64,000 bases of DNA from Abditibacterium sp. (GCA_030448265.1 JAUJNG010000006.1:70967-134966); one strand, 5' to 3'; numbered from the stretch's first letter, positions 28,778 to 40,100 are shown. The notes: generated by a model not told the origin, from the sequence alone. Made by a program: numbers and translations.

Positions 28778-29437
28778 ATGTTTTTCATCCGTCGCCTGCC
28801 GCTGATTTTTTCCCTGGGAATTTTGCTCGCCTCGCCGTTGCGGGGCGCCGAATCGCCCGCGCCAACAACCGTCGCGGAGTTTGGGGTCGTGACGCTGGAT
28901 ATTTCGCGCGCGCAGGCGTTTTCGGACTTCATTTCCGAGAAAAAAACCATCAAAAACATCCAGAAATCGACCGCCAAAGGCGCGATGCGATTTCGCGAGG
29001 GCGCGAGCGGGATTTATCATGTTCGCACTCTTGCCAACGGCAAACCTACCGACGACCAGGGCAGGTTTGAAACCATCGTGACCATTTCAATTCCGCGTCC
29101 CGATGGCACGCTGCGCTTCACGGCGACCGGCGAGGAGCGCTGGAGAGTGCCCGCGAACGTGCCGGAAATATGGCCGCGACACGACGACCCCTGCGAACCA
29201 ATTTTTCGCGGGCCCAATGCCAGAGAAAAACGCAAAAAATGGCGCAGCAAGAGATTCCACCGCGATGTAGAAAAAGAGAGGCGTCAACGGCAGGCGCGTG
29301 AAGACTATCGCAGGCGGGCGATTGGCGAAGCCTTCAGGGAGTCGCTCGACGCGGCGCGCGACGAAGCCGAAATGCAACTGCAAAAATCACTGCAAGGCGG
29401 CGCGGTTTCTCCAACGCCAACATCTGAAAATAAGTAA
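28778..29437 (+). CDS. Hypothetical secreted protein
   Basis: Signal peptide MFFIRRLPLIFSLGILLASPLRGA. Confidence 0.6.
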   Translation: MFFIRRLPLIFSLGILLASPLRGAESPAPTTVAEFGVVTLDISRAQAFSDFISEKKTIKNIQKSTAKGAMRFREGASGIYHVRTLANGKPTDDQGRFETIVTISIPRPDGTLRFTATGEERWRVPANVPEIWPRHDDPCEPIFRGPNAREKRKKWRSKRFHRDVEKERRQRQAREDYRRRAIGEAFRESLDAARDEAEMQLQKSLQGGAVSPTPTSENK

Positions 29438-29465
29438 AGAAGAGCGCAAAAACGTCATTTGGTAG

Positions 29466-30989
29466 CTACTGTCGTTCAGAATGGCGGCGAAAAATCAGAT
29501 AAGCCGGTTCCTGACCATGACGGAAGGTTTTCTTCAACCCGTAGTGTTTTTCCGGCAGGGCAGGATCTTGCTTTCGCAGCCATGCGACTTCCTGAGGCCG
29601 CAAGCAGAGCCACTCCGGTTTGAGCCGCGTCACCATATCAGCAAGCGGTGTTGCGGTGCGATACGATGCTTCGACTTCCGGCGAAACCAGACCCACCAAA
29701 TCGAGGATGCGCTGCCGCGAAAAATAACCGATATAACCGATGGGCTCCAGCATGATGCGCTCGTCATCGCGCATATTTTGGCGCAGAAAATGTGATAAAC
29801 GCGGGATTACGTCATCGTAAAAGCGTTGTTGAACCTCTAATATCGGGATAACACGGTTGATTTGCCAGTGACCGGCTACAATCATCGCCGCCGCAAGCGA
29901 AACTGCGGCCAGCGAATTTTTCCACCTGAGCCCGATTCGCAGTGAAGATAAGAGTGGCCGAAGAGCCAGAAAAAAAGGCCAGATAACCAGCATCCAAAAG
30001 ATAGGACGCGGCGGGAGCAAATACCAGTAGAAAACGGGGCGGCGTCCGGCAATCAAGGCGCCGTAATAAAGCAACATCCACACAAAGGCGGCGAGCAGCA
30101 CAACTCTCGCGTCTCGCCACCATGCTCGATCCGATGACGTTGAGTGAGTGCGAACCAGTTGCGCGAACAAGAGCAGCGCGCCTGCAAAACACAACAAAAC
30201 GGAAAGCTTTCCGAATGAGCCGCCGAACTGGTTCTCAAAACCGCTCAGGCTCGTGTTCCAGGACGGCGGATAAGCCCACAGTTTGGCACGCAGCGAATTG
30301 GGAAGCGGCGAACCAAAATAAACCCAGGAAAACAGTGTCCACGCCAAAGGCGGAGCGATCAGAAGTGTCCAGCCAAGCGGCGAGAATTTCACGCCGCGAA
30401 GCCTCGCGCAAAACACCAGAATCAGCACTAAAGGCAAGGTGTCGATGCGGAGCAGCAACAAAACGGCGCCGCAAAGCGCTGCCGGAGTCGCGCGACGCTC
30501 TAAAACTGCCCAGAAGCCGAGGATGCCCGCCAAGGTCACAAGCGGCGTTTCCATGCCACTGACGGCGACTTCGTGCGAGGCCCTGTCGAGCGCCCACAAA
30601 AGTGCCGCGCAAAGTCCAGCCCATTTCGCGTTGTAAGCGGGGCGCGCCAGCCAGCGTGCGATCACAAACGCCGTGATTCCGTCGGCCAAAATCCCCAGGG
30701 TGCGAGAAAAAGCCATTGCATCGAACCCTGAGGCGATGCCAAGGGCCACGAGCATGGTTCCCAGAGGCGTGGTCGAGCCTTGCACCCGCTCGCCGAGATT
30801 GAAAACGAAACCGTGCCCCTGCGCCAGGTTTTCGGCGTAGCGCATGGTGATGTAGGCATCTTCGCCAGCGAAACCGCTCCCGCGCCAGATGAAAAGTCGA
30901 ACGATGATGGCGTAGAAGGCCATGCAGAGCGCCGCCAGTTTCCACGCCTTCTCACCTGACAAATTCAATTTCAAGTTTGTGGTTAACAA
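29466..30989 (-). CDS. Polytopic membrane protein, GT-C glycosyltransferase-like
   Basis: Many TM helices; SGFAGEDAYITMRYAENLAQGHGFVFNLGERVQGSTTPLGT. Confidence 0.65.
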   Translation of the reverse strand: MLTTNLKLNLSGEKAWKLAALCMAFYAIIVRLFIWRGSGFAGEDAYITMRYAENLAQGHGFVFNLGERVQGSTTPLGTMLVALGIASGFDAMAFSRTLGILADGITAFVIARWLARPAYNAKWAGLCAALLWALDRASHEVAVSGMETPLVTLAGILGFWAVLERRATPAALCGAVLLLLRIDTLPLVLILVFCARLRGVKFSPLGWTLLIAPPLAWTLFSWVYFGSPLPNSLRAKLWAYPPSWNTSLSGFENQFGGSFGKLSVLLCFAGALLLFAQLVRTHSTSSDRAWWRDARVVLLAAFVWMLLYYGALIAGRRPVFYWYLLPPRPIFWMLVIWPFFLALRPLLSSLRIGLRWKNSLAAVSLAAAMIVAGHWQINRVIPILEVQQRFYDDVIPRLSHFLRQNMRDDERIMLEPIGYIGYFSRQRILDLVGLVSPEVEASYRTATPLADMVTRLKPEWLCLRPQEVAWLRKQDPALPEKHYGLKKTFRHGQEPAYLIFRRHSERQ

Positions 30990-31630
30990 GGTGCGCCCAT
31001 AAGTTTCAGCCTGATGGCAACCTCCGCTTGCGCCGGAAGATAAACCCGCTCAAGCGGAGTGAGCAGGTCGGCGTAATTCTCCGCTTGAGCGTTGCGGCGT
31101 TGCTCTTCGACAAACTGGCTGATGTCCTCGATTTCGAGGATGGCCTCACGAGCGTATTCTTGCAACATTTGCTCGCGCAAACCCAACTGAATCGCTCGGC
31201 GCTGCACCGAAGCGCCGGAGGGCGCATGATCGGGATCCCACTGCAAACGAACGGAGGACGACGCCACCGCGCGTTTCCATTCCTCGATGTTGGCGTATAA
31301 ATCGGCATCGGAATTCGACGGCACGGCCTGCTCCAAAACCGATTCGAAAAACTCGCGTTTGATGCGAACCGCCAGCGTCACCTCTTGACCTTCCTTCGTG
31401 CCCCAGCCGGAGCGATACATCATCCACAAAAAATTCGGCTTGAACCAGCTCATGCGGCTCAAACTGAATTCGCCGCCAAAATAACCGTTTCGAGCCGCGA
31501 AATGACCAATGGCCGGACGATAGGCTTGATAAACGATAACTGAAGTCTCATCATAATGAGCCAGAATATGGCGACCCTCGGTTGGCCACCTTTCGTTCTG
31601 CTTCAGGTAAAGCTCTATCGGGGTTTTCAT
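30983..31630 (-). CDS. DUF4291-like protein
   Basis: VYQAYRPAIGHFAARNGYFGGEFSLSRMSWFKPNFLWMMYRSGWGTKEGQE. Confidence 0.8.
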   Translation of the reverse strand: MKTPIELYLKQNERWPTEGRHILAHYDETSVIVYQAYRPAIGHFAARNGYFGGEFSLSRMSWFKPNFLWMMYRSGWGTKEGQEVTLAVRIKREFFESVLEQAVPSNSDADLYANIEEWKRAVASSSVRLQWDPDHAPSGASVQRRAIQLGLREQMLQEYAREAILEIEDISQFVEEQRRNAQAENYADLLTPLERVYLPAQAEVAIRLKLMGAPC

Positions 31631-31667
31631 ATGAACAGTGGCACATCAAATGTCCCGCGAACAACCA

Positions 31668-31742
31668 AAGGGAGGAAGGGAAGAGAATCGAGTCAGCGAA
31701 TGGGCGTTTCGATTCTTACTCCCCTTCTCCTTCACTCCCTTT
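31668..31742. repeat. Imperfect purine/pyrimidine inverted repeat
   Basis: aaagggaggaagggaagagaatcga ... tcgattcttactccccttctccttcactcccttt. Confidence 0.55.
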
Positions 31743-31747
31743 CTGCT

Positions 31748-33142
31748 TTACCCGCCGCCCCCGCCCGAACCTTTGATGCCGCCTTTGGTCATCTCTTTGG
31801 CATCCAGAAGCGTTTCCAACTCTTCGGTGCTCAAATCGGTTTGCTCCGCCGCCAGATCTTTCAAAGTTCGCCCTTCTTTGTAAGCCTGTTTCGCCAGCGC
31901 CGCGCCTTTTTCGTAGCCGATAATCGGGTTGAGAACCGTCACCATAATCGGGTTTTTGTCCACCAGATCGAGCATTTTTTCGCCCTTGACTTCGAAATCG
32001 GCAATCGCTTTGTCGGCCAGCACTTTGGAGACGTTGCCCAGCAGCGTGATGGATTGCAGCAGGTTGTAAGCGGCGACCGGCAGCATCACGTTCAATTGGA
32101 AATTGCCGCTCGCGTTGCACAGCGCAATGGTGGCGTCGTTGCCGATCACCTGCGCCGCGACCTGCATGGTCGCTTCGGGAATGACGGGATTGATTTTGCC
32201 TGGCATGATGCTCGAACCTGGCTGCAACGAGGGCAAAACGATTTCGGAAAGTCCGCCCTGCGGGCCGGAATTCATCCAGCGCAGGTCGTTGGCGATTTTA
32301 AAAAGCCCCGTCGCGAGGGTTTTAAGCTGGCCGCTCATTTCGGTGGCGGCGTCGAGCGTGGCCTGGGCCGCGAAATGGTTGCGCGCTTCGCGAAACGGAA
32401 TGTGGGTGAGTTCTTCCAACTTGCGCGCCATCAATTCACCAAATTCGGGATGGGCGTTGATGCCGGTGCCTACCGCCGTGCCGCCAATCGCCAGTTCCTG
32501 CAAACGCGGCAGGCTGCCCAGAATGCGCTCGATGGATTGCTCAATCTGCGCCGCCCAGCCGCCGATTTCCTGGCCTAAAGTCACCGGCATGGCATCCATC
32601 AAATGGGTGCGGCCCGTTTTAACTACATCCTGATTCTGTGCCTGGCGCTCATGCAGAACCGACAGCAGATGGCGCAGGTTGGGCAGCAGATTATCGGCAA
32701 TTTCCATCGCCGCCGCGACGTGAATCGCGGTCGGAATCACGTCGTTGCTCGACTGGCCCGCGTTCACATCGTCGTTGGGATGAATTTTGAGGCCGCCCTG
32801 CGACGCCAGACTCGCCAGAACCTCGTTGGCGTTCATGTTGGTCGAGGTGCCGCTTCCGGTCTGAAAAATGTCGATGGGAAACTGGCCGTCGTGCTTTCCC
32901 CCCGAAACTTCGAGCGCGGCGGCGCGAATCGCGTCGGCTTTGTCGCGCGGCAAAAGCTCCAGATCGGCGTTGACAAGGGCCGCCGCGCCTTTGATAACCG
33001 CGAGGGCTTTGATGAAAGCGCGCGGAAAGGTGAGTCCCGAAATCGGAAAGTTTTCGACGGCGCGCTGGGTTTGCGCGGCGTAAAGCGCGTCGTGGGGCAC
33101 CTGCATTTCGCCCATCGAGTCCCGTTCAATGCGATATTCCAT
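31748..33142 (-). CDS. fumC: Class II fumarate hydratase
   Basis: MEYRIERDSMGEMQVP, GSGTSTNMNANEV, GSSIMPGKINPVIPE. Confidence 0.96.
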   Translation of the reverse strand: MEYRIERDSMGEMQVPHDALYAAQTQRAVENFPISGLTFPRAFIKALAVIKGAAALVNADLELLPRDKADAIRAAALEVSGGKHDGQFPIDIFQTGSGTSTNMNANEVLASLASQGGLKIHPNDDVNAGQSSNDVIPTAIHVAAAMEIADNLLPNLRHLLSVLHERQAQNQDVVKTGRTHLMDAMPVTLGQEIGGWAAQIEQSIERILGSLPRLQELAIGGTAVGTGINAHPEFGELMARKLEELTHIPFREARNHFAAQATLDAATEMSGQLKTLATGLFKIANDLRWMNSGPQGGLSEIVLPSLQPGSSIMPGKINPVIPEATMQVAAQVIGNDATIALCNASGNFQLNVMLPVAAYNLLQSITLLGNVSKVLADKAIADFEVKGEKMLDLVDKNPIMVTVLNPIIGYEKGAALAKQAYKEGRTLKDLAAEQTDLSTEELETLLDAKEMTKGGIKGSGGGGG

Positions 33143-33153
33143 AATTTTCCTTT

Positions 33154-33240
33154 AGCCACAGAGAACACAGAGAAGTCACAGAGAGGCACAGAGATTCTTT
33201 TAAATATATTTGTGGGCCAATCGGCCACTTCTCTGTGGCT
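33154..33240. repeat. Inverted repeat (cacagaga family)
   Basis: agccacagagaacacagagaagt ... acttctctgtggct. Confidence 0.7.
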
Positions 33241-33248
33241 TTTATTGT

Positions 33249-34583
33249 CTATAAGTTACCTAACTTTTTCTGCAACTGCTTCCATAAAATAGCGCCCAGA
33301 AGCGAAACCGCGACAACACTCGCGCCTGTCACGCCCAGCGTCCCCCATCCCAGCGCGTTGGAAACGAGCGCTAAAATGCCGAACAGCAGCATGGCGCCCG
33401 CGCCCGCTTTGACCGGTGTGGCGTTGTCGCCCAGAGCGTAAAAGCCGCGCGCGATGAGCTGCTGTGCGCCCAATCCTGGCAGCGAAAGCGCCGAGATGAG
33501 CAGCACTTTTCCCGTCCACACCGAATCGGCGGCGGAAAATTGGCCGCCTTTGACCGTTCCCAGCAAAAGCGGAATCGCCACAATCCACAACCCGACAACC
33601 GCGACACACAGCAGTTTCAGCGTGCGCCGCAGAAGGGCGCCCAGTTGACGCCCGACCTGCGCCGTTTCGCCCCGCGCCGCGAGCGCCGAGAGCGTGGGAA
33701 AAATGGCGATGGCGCTGCCCGACGCGAGCAGTTCGAGCGGCAAAATCATCAGCCGCGAGGCGTTGGAAATGGTGGTGGCGCCGCCGCCCGCTTCGCCCGC
33801 CGCCAGAATCGTGGGCAGCGAAAGACTCAAAATGCGCCCCGACGCCAGACCGAAAAACACCGGCACGAGGGCCGCCACCACCCGTTTGACGCCCTCATCG
33901 CGCACATCCCACAGGGGCGCGACCGAAAGCCCCGCCCGCAGCGCGGCGGGAATTTGCACCAGAATCGAGCCGACAACGGCGCCGCCCAGCGCCCCCCACG
34001 CCTGCGAGACCACGCCGTAGCCCATTTTGTGCCCGATGTAGCCGGCGATGATGATGCCGACATTGAAAAACACCGGTTGCAGCGCGGGCCACCAGAACAG
34101 GCGCAGCGAATTGAAGGTGCCGGTAAAAACGCCGCCCACGATGAAAAAAAACTGCGCGGCCAGCAAAATGCGTAAATTGTCGAAATAAAGCGCGCCGTCC
34201 ACGTTATCGGGCACTAAAAAACGCAAAAGCGGCGTCCAGGTCAGCGCGACGAGGGCGAGCGTGCCCGCTCCCACCGCGACCATGAGCAGCGTGAGCAGAG
34301 CGCGAAAGGTGCGCCGCGCCTCGTCGTGCTGCCCCCGCGCCAGAAAACCCGAAAACGTGGGCACAAAGCCCGTCGCGAGGGCGCCGCCCGCGATCACAAT
34401 CGAAATCACTTCGGGAACGGCGAAGGCGGCGTTGAACGCTTCGGCCTGCGCTCCGGTGCCGTAAAGCGCTGAAGTCAGCACGTTGCGCCCGAATCCCGCG
34501 AGGCGCGACAGAAAAATCAGGCCCGCCAGAATCGCCGAGGCTTTGCCGAGCGAAATTTCGTTGACGTGGAGAGGTTTCGACAT
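33249..34583 (-). CDS. murJ: Lipid II flippase MurJ
   Basis: ASAILAGLIFLSRLAGFGRNVLTSALYGTGAQAEAFNAAFAVPE; MATE-like TM pattern. Confidence 0.9.
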   Translation of the reverse strand: MSKPLHVNEISLGKASAILAGLIFLSRLAGFGRNVLTSALYGTGAQAEAFNAAFAVPEVISIVIAGGALATGFVPTFSGFLARGQHDEARRTFRALLTLLMVAVGAGTLALVALTWTPLLRFLVPDNVDGALYFDNLRILLAAQFFFIVGGVFTGTFNSLRLFWWPALQPVFFNVGIIIAGYIGHKMGYGVVSQAWGALGGAVVGSILVQIPAALRAGLSVAPLWDVRDEGVKRVVAALVPVFFGLASGRILSLSLPTILAAGEAGGGATTISNASRLMILPLELLASGSAIAIFPTLSALAARGETAQVGRQLGALLRRTLKLLCVAVVGLWIVAIPLLLGTVKGGQFSAADSVWTGKVLLISALSLPGLGAQQLIARGFYALGDNATPVKAGAGAMLLFGILALVSNALGWGTLGVTGASVVAVSLLGAILWKQLQKKLGNL

Positions 34584-34684
34584 AATGGGAGGGCGCAACC
34601 TAACTTAACCCGCCGCGCCGCGCGCGTGCAAAGTAGCCGGATGGCGGACGAAGCATTAACATTTAATCAATTCTTAATTTCCAC

Positions 34685-34987
34685 ATGAACAATTCTCCCG
34701 ATCCCGTCGAAATCAGCCGCGACCCCGAATTTCAAAATCTGGCGCGCCGCAAGAATTCGCTGTCTTTGCTGCTTTCGCTACTCATGTTCGGCGTCTATTT
34801 CGGCTTTATCGCGCTGCTGGCCTACATGCCCGACGTCCTGCGTGCCCGCGCGGGTGCCGCGACGCTGGGCATTCCCATTGGCATCGGCGTGATCGTTTTC
34901 GCCTGGATTTTGACCGGCATTTACGTCAAATGGGCCAACGGCGCCTACGACGCGATGGTGGCGCGGGTCCGAGGCAGCCGCCAATAA
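34685..34987 (+). CDS. DUF485-like membrane protein
   Basis: PEFQNLARRKNSLSLLLSLLMFGVYFGFIALLAYMP...YVKWANGAYDAM; precedes a symporter. Confidence 0.85.
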   Translation: MNNSPDPVEISRDPEFQNLARRKNSLSLLLSLLMFGVYFGFIALLAYMPDVLRARAGAATLGIPIGIGVIVFAWILTGIYVKWANGAYDAMVARVRGSRQ

Positions 34988-35004
34988 CTTTTAAGTGGGA
35001 GTCC

Positions 35005-35144
35005 GTTGACCGGTTCCCTCTCCACTTGTGGGGAGGGTTAGGGAGGGGTGAGCGGTGCAAGTGAGCGCCCGATGAAGGAACAGCGAATCTTCCGGTTGAA
35101 CCCCTCCCTAACCCTCCCCACAAGTGGAGAGGGAAACGGTCAAC
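35005..35144. repeat. Long inverted repeat, perfect ~36-nt core arms
   Basis: ttccctctccacttgtggggagggttagggaggggt / acccctccctaaccctccccacaagtggagagggaa. Confidence 0.92.
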
Positions 35145-35161
35145 ATCTCCCCCCATCCAAA

Positions 35162-36733
35162 ATGAACACTCAACTCGGCCAGCTTTCCCCCGTTGCCATC
35201 GCGTTTTTTCTGGCATTTATCGGTGTCACGCTCGCCATCACCTACTGGGCGGCGCGCCAGAGCAAAACTACCGCGCAGTTCTACGCGGCGGGCGGCGGCA
35301 TTTCCGGTTTTCAAAACGGTCTCGCCCTCGCCGGCGACTTCATGTCTGCCGCCAGTTTTCTGGGCATCGCCGGACTTGTCGCGACGGGCGGCTACGACGG
35401 CCTCATCTACTCCGTCGGTTATCTGGTGGGCTGGCCGGTCGTGATGTTTCTCATCGCCGAACCGCTTCGCAATCTGGGCAAATACACCTTCGCCGATGTC
35501 GTCGCCTACCGTTTGCGTCAAAAACCGATCAAGACGATGGCGGCGATTGGCTCGATTGTCACCGTCATTTTCTATCTCACCGCGCAAATGGTGGGCGCCG
35601 GAACGCTCATCAAACTCATGTTCGGCCTCAGTTATGAAACCGCCCTCGTCGCCGTCGGGTTTTTGATGATCGCCTACGTCCTTTTCGGCGGAATGCTGGC
35701 CACGACGTGGGTGCAAATCATCAAAGCGGTGCTGCTGATTGGCGGCGCGACGCTGCTCACCGTTCTGGTGATGAACCGCTTCGGCTGGAGCTACGGCAGC
35801 CTTTTTTCCGCCGTGCGCGCGCTGCCCAACGGCGAAAATTTGCTCGATCCTGGGCAGTATAAAGTCGCGACTTCGCCGCTCGATCTGGTTTCGCTTTCGA
35901 TTGGCCTCATGTTCGGCACGGCGGGACTGCCCCACATCCTGATGCGCTTCTACACCGTGCCCGACGCCCGCGCCGCGCGCAAATCAGTGTTTGTGGCGAC
36001 GGGTTTTATCGGCTTTTTCTACATTCTGACTTTCACCATCGGCTACGGCGCGGCGGTTTTGGTCGCACCCGAATATCTCGCCAAAGAAGCGCCAGGGTTC
36101 GGCTCCAACATGGCGGCGCCGCTGCTGGCCGAAATTCTGGGCGGCGGGCCGTTTCTGGGCTTTTTGTGCGCCGTCGCTTTTGCCACCATTCTGGCGGTCG
36201 TGGCGGGACTGACGCTCGCGGGCGCCTCGGCGCTGTCTCACGATATTTACGCCGGAGTCATCAAAGGCGGGCAGAGCGACGAAAAAACCGAAGTTCAGGT
36301 CGCTAAACTCGCCACCATCAGCCTGGGCATCGTCGCGGTGTTGATGGGCCTGCTCTTTAAAACCGTCAACGTGGCGTTCATGGTCGGCCTCGCTTTCGCC
36401 GTCGCCGCGAGCGCCAATTTTCCCGCGCTTCTCCTCTCGATTTTGTGGAACCGTTTCACCACGCAGGGCGCCGTCGCGTCGATGGCGGTCGGATTATTCT
36501 CCGCCGTTTTGCTGATTGTGCTCTCGCCGACGGTGTGGACGGATGTTTTCCACCTCGCCTCCGCGCCGCCCGTGCCGATGAAAAATCCGGCGCTGATTTC
36601 GATGTCGCTGGCGTTTTTGACCGGATATGTCGTTTCGCTTTTTACGCGCGACATCGAGGCGGAAGAAAGATTCGAGGAACAGATGGTGCGCTCCTATCTG
36701 GGCGCCGACAAAGCCACAATTGCCTCGCATTGA
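35162..36733 (+). CDS. actP: Cation acetate symporter (sodium/solute symporter family)
   Basis: ITYWAARQSKTTAQFYAAGGGISGFQNGLALAGDFMSAASFLGIAGL; downstream of DUF485 gene. Confidence 0.88.
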   Translation: MNTQLGQLSPVAIAFFLAFIGVTLAITYWAARQSKTTAQFYAAGGGISGFQNGLALAGDFMSAASFLGIAGLVATGGYDGLIYSVGYLVGWPVVMFLIAEPLRNLGKYTFADVVAYRLRQKPIKTMAAIGSIVTVIFYLTAQMVGAGTLIKLMFGLSYETALVAVGFLMIAYVLFGGMLATTWVQIIKAVLLIGGATLLTVLVMNRFGWSYGSLFSAVRALPNGENLLDPGQYKVATSPLDLVSLSIGLMFGTAGLPHILMRFYTVPDARAARKSVFVATGFIGFFYILTFTIGYGAAVLVAPEYLAKEAPGFGSNMAAPLLAEILGGGPFLGFLCAVAFATILAVVAGLTLAGASALSHDIYAGVIKGGQSDEKTEVQVAKLATISLGIVAVLMGLLFKTVNVAFMVGLAFAVAASANFPALLLSILWNRFTTQGAVASMAVGLFSAVLLIVLSPTVWTDVFHLASAPPVPMKNPALISMSLAFLTGYVVSLFTRDIEAEERFEEQMVRSYLGADKATIASH

Positions 36734-36756
36734 GTTCGTCCCACGATACCCAAAAA

Positions 36757-36783
36757 CGCCCCGCGATTTTTCGCGGGGCGCTA
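36757..36783 (+). terminator. Terminator-like hairpin downstream of actP
   Basis: cgccccgcga-ttttt-cgcggggcg. Confidence 0.65.
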
Positions 36784-36803
36784 TTGGATTTTACTGGACT
36801 TCT

Positions 36804-36893
36804 CGTCATTCTGAAGGGAGCTGCGCGACCGAAGAATCTTGCGTAGCAGTCACTTGAGATGCTTCGGTCGCTGAGGCTCCCTTCAAAATGACG
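36804..36893. repeat. Inverted repeat (GTCATTCTGA...GAAGAATCT family)
   Basis: cgtcattctgaagggagctgcgcgaccgaagaatct ... agatgcttcggtcgctgaggctcccttcaaaatgacg. Confidence 0.88.
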
Positions 36894-37103
36894 CCTTTTT
36901 TTGACTTCCGAGACACCCTCTGAGGACGACCGATATTTTCGCTTCAACGACGTATGAAAGTGGTCTATTGCGGGAAAAGCGACGGTTCGCCGTGCGGCGA
37001 AAGCGAGAAGTGTGGCCAGTTTTTGAAGAGTTGCGCCAAAATTGTTACTCTTTCTACCGCTTGCCCGAACGGGGGTTGACCTGCTCAATCCCAAAACTCG
37101 CTC

Positions 37104-40100
37104 ATGAAATTAACCGGTCTGACTTCCCCTCAAGTCCAGCAAAGCCGCCAGCAACACGGCGCCAATGTTCTCACTCCACCCCCGCGCATTCCGTGGTGGC
37201 AGGAGTTTCTCTCCAAATTTGAAGATCCGGTGATTCGCATCCTGATGATCGCCGCCGCGATTTCGTTCGGCATCGGCCTTCTCGAAGGGCACTTATCAAT
37301 CGAATCCATCGGCATCGTTATCGCGATTTTACTGGCGACGGGCCTCGCCTTTTGGAACGAGCGCAAGGCCAACGCCGAATTCGACGTTCTCAACACCACC
37401 TCGGACGACGTTTTAGTCAAAGTCATGCGCGACGGCGGCATCACCACGACGGCGCGCAAAGATGTCGTGGTCGGCGATGTGGTGATTTTAGACCAGGGCG
37501 ACGAAATCCCCGCCGATGGCCGCGTTCTGGAAGCGACTTCGCTCGAAGTCAACGAGGCCGCCTTCACCGGCGAATCGATGCCGGCGCGCAAAAACGCCGG
37601 CGAAAATCAGGGCGGCACCTTCGCCTCCAACCAGCTTTTGCGCTCGACCATGGTTGTCGATGGTCACGGCGTCGTCGAAGTCGAAAAAGTCGGCGACGCC
37701 ACGCAAATCGGCCAGATCGCGCGCGAATCGACCGAAGACACCGGCGAGAAATCGCCGCTCAACCAGCAGCTCGAACGGCTTTCCAAATGGATTGGCGTGC
37801 TGGGATTCGGCATCGCGGCGGGCACTTTTCTGGCGCTGATTGCCCGCGGCGTTTTGCTCGGTGAATTAGTGCTGAATTCGTCGCAGTGGATTGTGGCCCT
37901 CGCCGGACTTGTGGGCGTGGGCATCGCGCTTACTCCGGTCTGGCTCCCGCTCATTTACGACTTTTTTGAGTTGACCGGACGCGAAAAAGAGCCTCCCGCG
38001 TGGCTGGAAAACGGTGTCAAAACCTGGCTCTCGCTGTTCGTGCTGGGTCTTGTCACCTTTGGGATTTTGATCGGTATCGGCATCGCCGCCGGTCAGGTGC
38101 CGCGTTCGCCGTCGAACTGGCTGCCGCTTCCCGTCATTGAAACCCTGCTGCGCTTTTTCATGATCGCGGTGACCATCATCGTGGTGGCCGTTCCCGAAGG
38201 GCTGGCGATGAGCGTGACGCTTTCGCTCGCTTATTCGATGCGCCGCATGACGGCGACCAACTGTCTGGTGCGCCAGATGGACGCCTGCGAAACCATCGGC
38301 GCGGCGACCCACATTTGCTCCGATAAAACCGGCACGCTCACCATGAACGAGATGCGCGTGCAGGAAGGCTATTTCGGCCACACCGACAAAAACGCGGCGG
38401 CAGGTCAAAGTTGGAACCAGACGCCCGCGACCGTTCCGTTTCTTTACGAGGCCATCGCCATCAACTCGACGGCGAACCTGGGCGAGGTCTCGGCGCAGGG
38501 CCAGAGCGAGCCGCAAAGCGGTAAAATCGGCGTCATCGGCAACCCGACCGAAGGCGCGCTTCTGCTGTGGATGCACGACAGCGCCGCCGATTATCAACAG
38601 GCGCGCGAAGGCTTTCAAATCGCGCACCAGTGGCCCTTTTCGACCGAACGCAAGTTCATGGGCACGCTGGGCACATCGAGTCACGGCAATTTGCTCCACG
38701 TCAAAGGCGCGCCCGACATCGTTTTGGCGCGCTGCGAAACGCAGCTCACGAGCGGCGGCGAAGTGCCGCTCAACGTCGCCGCGCGCGACCAGATTCTGGC
38801 CGCGATTGCCGATTGTTCGAGTCGAGGCATGAGAACTTTGGCGTTCGCCTTCAAAAGCGGCGAGGGGCTTTCGCCCGACGCCGATTTGCTCGAAGTCGCG
38901 CAGGGATTGACGTGGACGGGCTTTGTGGCGATTGCCGATCCGGTGCGCCCCGAAGTCAAAGACGCCGTGGCGCGCTGCCGCGCGGCGGGCATCGAAGTCA
39001 AAATCGTGACCGGCGACAACCCCTACACCGCGAGCGAAATCGGGCGTCAAATCGGACTTTTCGGCGCCGACAACGAGCGCGCCGGAGCGCGTCCTGGCGA
39101 GCCGATGCCCGACGACGTGATGCTCGGAACCGATTTCGCCGCGCTTTCGGATGAGGGCGCCGAAGCTGCCGCCCAGCGCGTCAAAGTGCTGGCGCGCGCG
39201 CGTCCCGCCGATAAATTGCGCCTGGTCAACTCGCTCGCCAAACGCGACGCAGTCGTGGCCGTGACGGGCGACGGCACCAATGACGCGCCCGCGCTCAACC
39301 AGGCGGCAGTCGGTCTGGCGATGGGCAAAGCGGGAACGGCGGTGGCCAAGGAAGCCTCCGATATCATCCTGCTCGATGATTCCTTCGGCTCGATTGCTAC
39401 GGCGGTGAAGTGGGGCCGCGCGCTCTACCTCAACATCCAGAAGTTCATCTTGTTCCAGCTGACCATCAACGTGGTGGCGTGCGGCATCGCGCTTTTGGGG
39501 CCGTTCATCGGCATCGAACTGCCGCTCACCGTCATGCAAATGCTGTGGGTCAACCTGATTATGGACACCTTCGCGGCTTTGGCTCTGGCGACCGAGCCGC
39601 CCGAAGAGCGCGTCATGGAGCAAAAGCCGCGCGGCGCCGAGGATTTCATCGTGTCGCCGGAAATGCTGCGAAAAATCTTCGCCGTCGGCCTGATTTTCAT
39701 CGCGCTGCTCATCGTGGCGATTCGCCTGCCGATTTTCTCCGAGCGCGCCCTGACCCAGATTCCGCGCGAGGAACTGGCCAGAGGCACCGTCGAAACCACG
39801 GCGTTTTTCACTTTTTTCGTGCTGCTTCAGTTCTGGAACCAGTTCAACGCGCGCACGCTCGGCTCCAGCAAATCGGCGTTTAGCGGCATCCTGGAAAACC
39901 CCTACTTTCTGTCGATTTGCGCCGCGATTCTGCTCGGTCAAATTCTGATCGTGACCTTTGGCGGTCAGGCGTTTCGCGTCGTGCCGCTCTCGATTCCGAT
40001 GTGGGTGACACTGATTGGCGTTACCAGCATGGTTTTGTGGATCGGCGAACTCGTGCGTTTCATCGCGCGGATGAGCGGGCCCAAAGCCGCGCCGGTCGCG

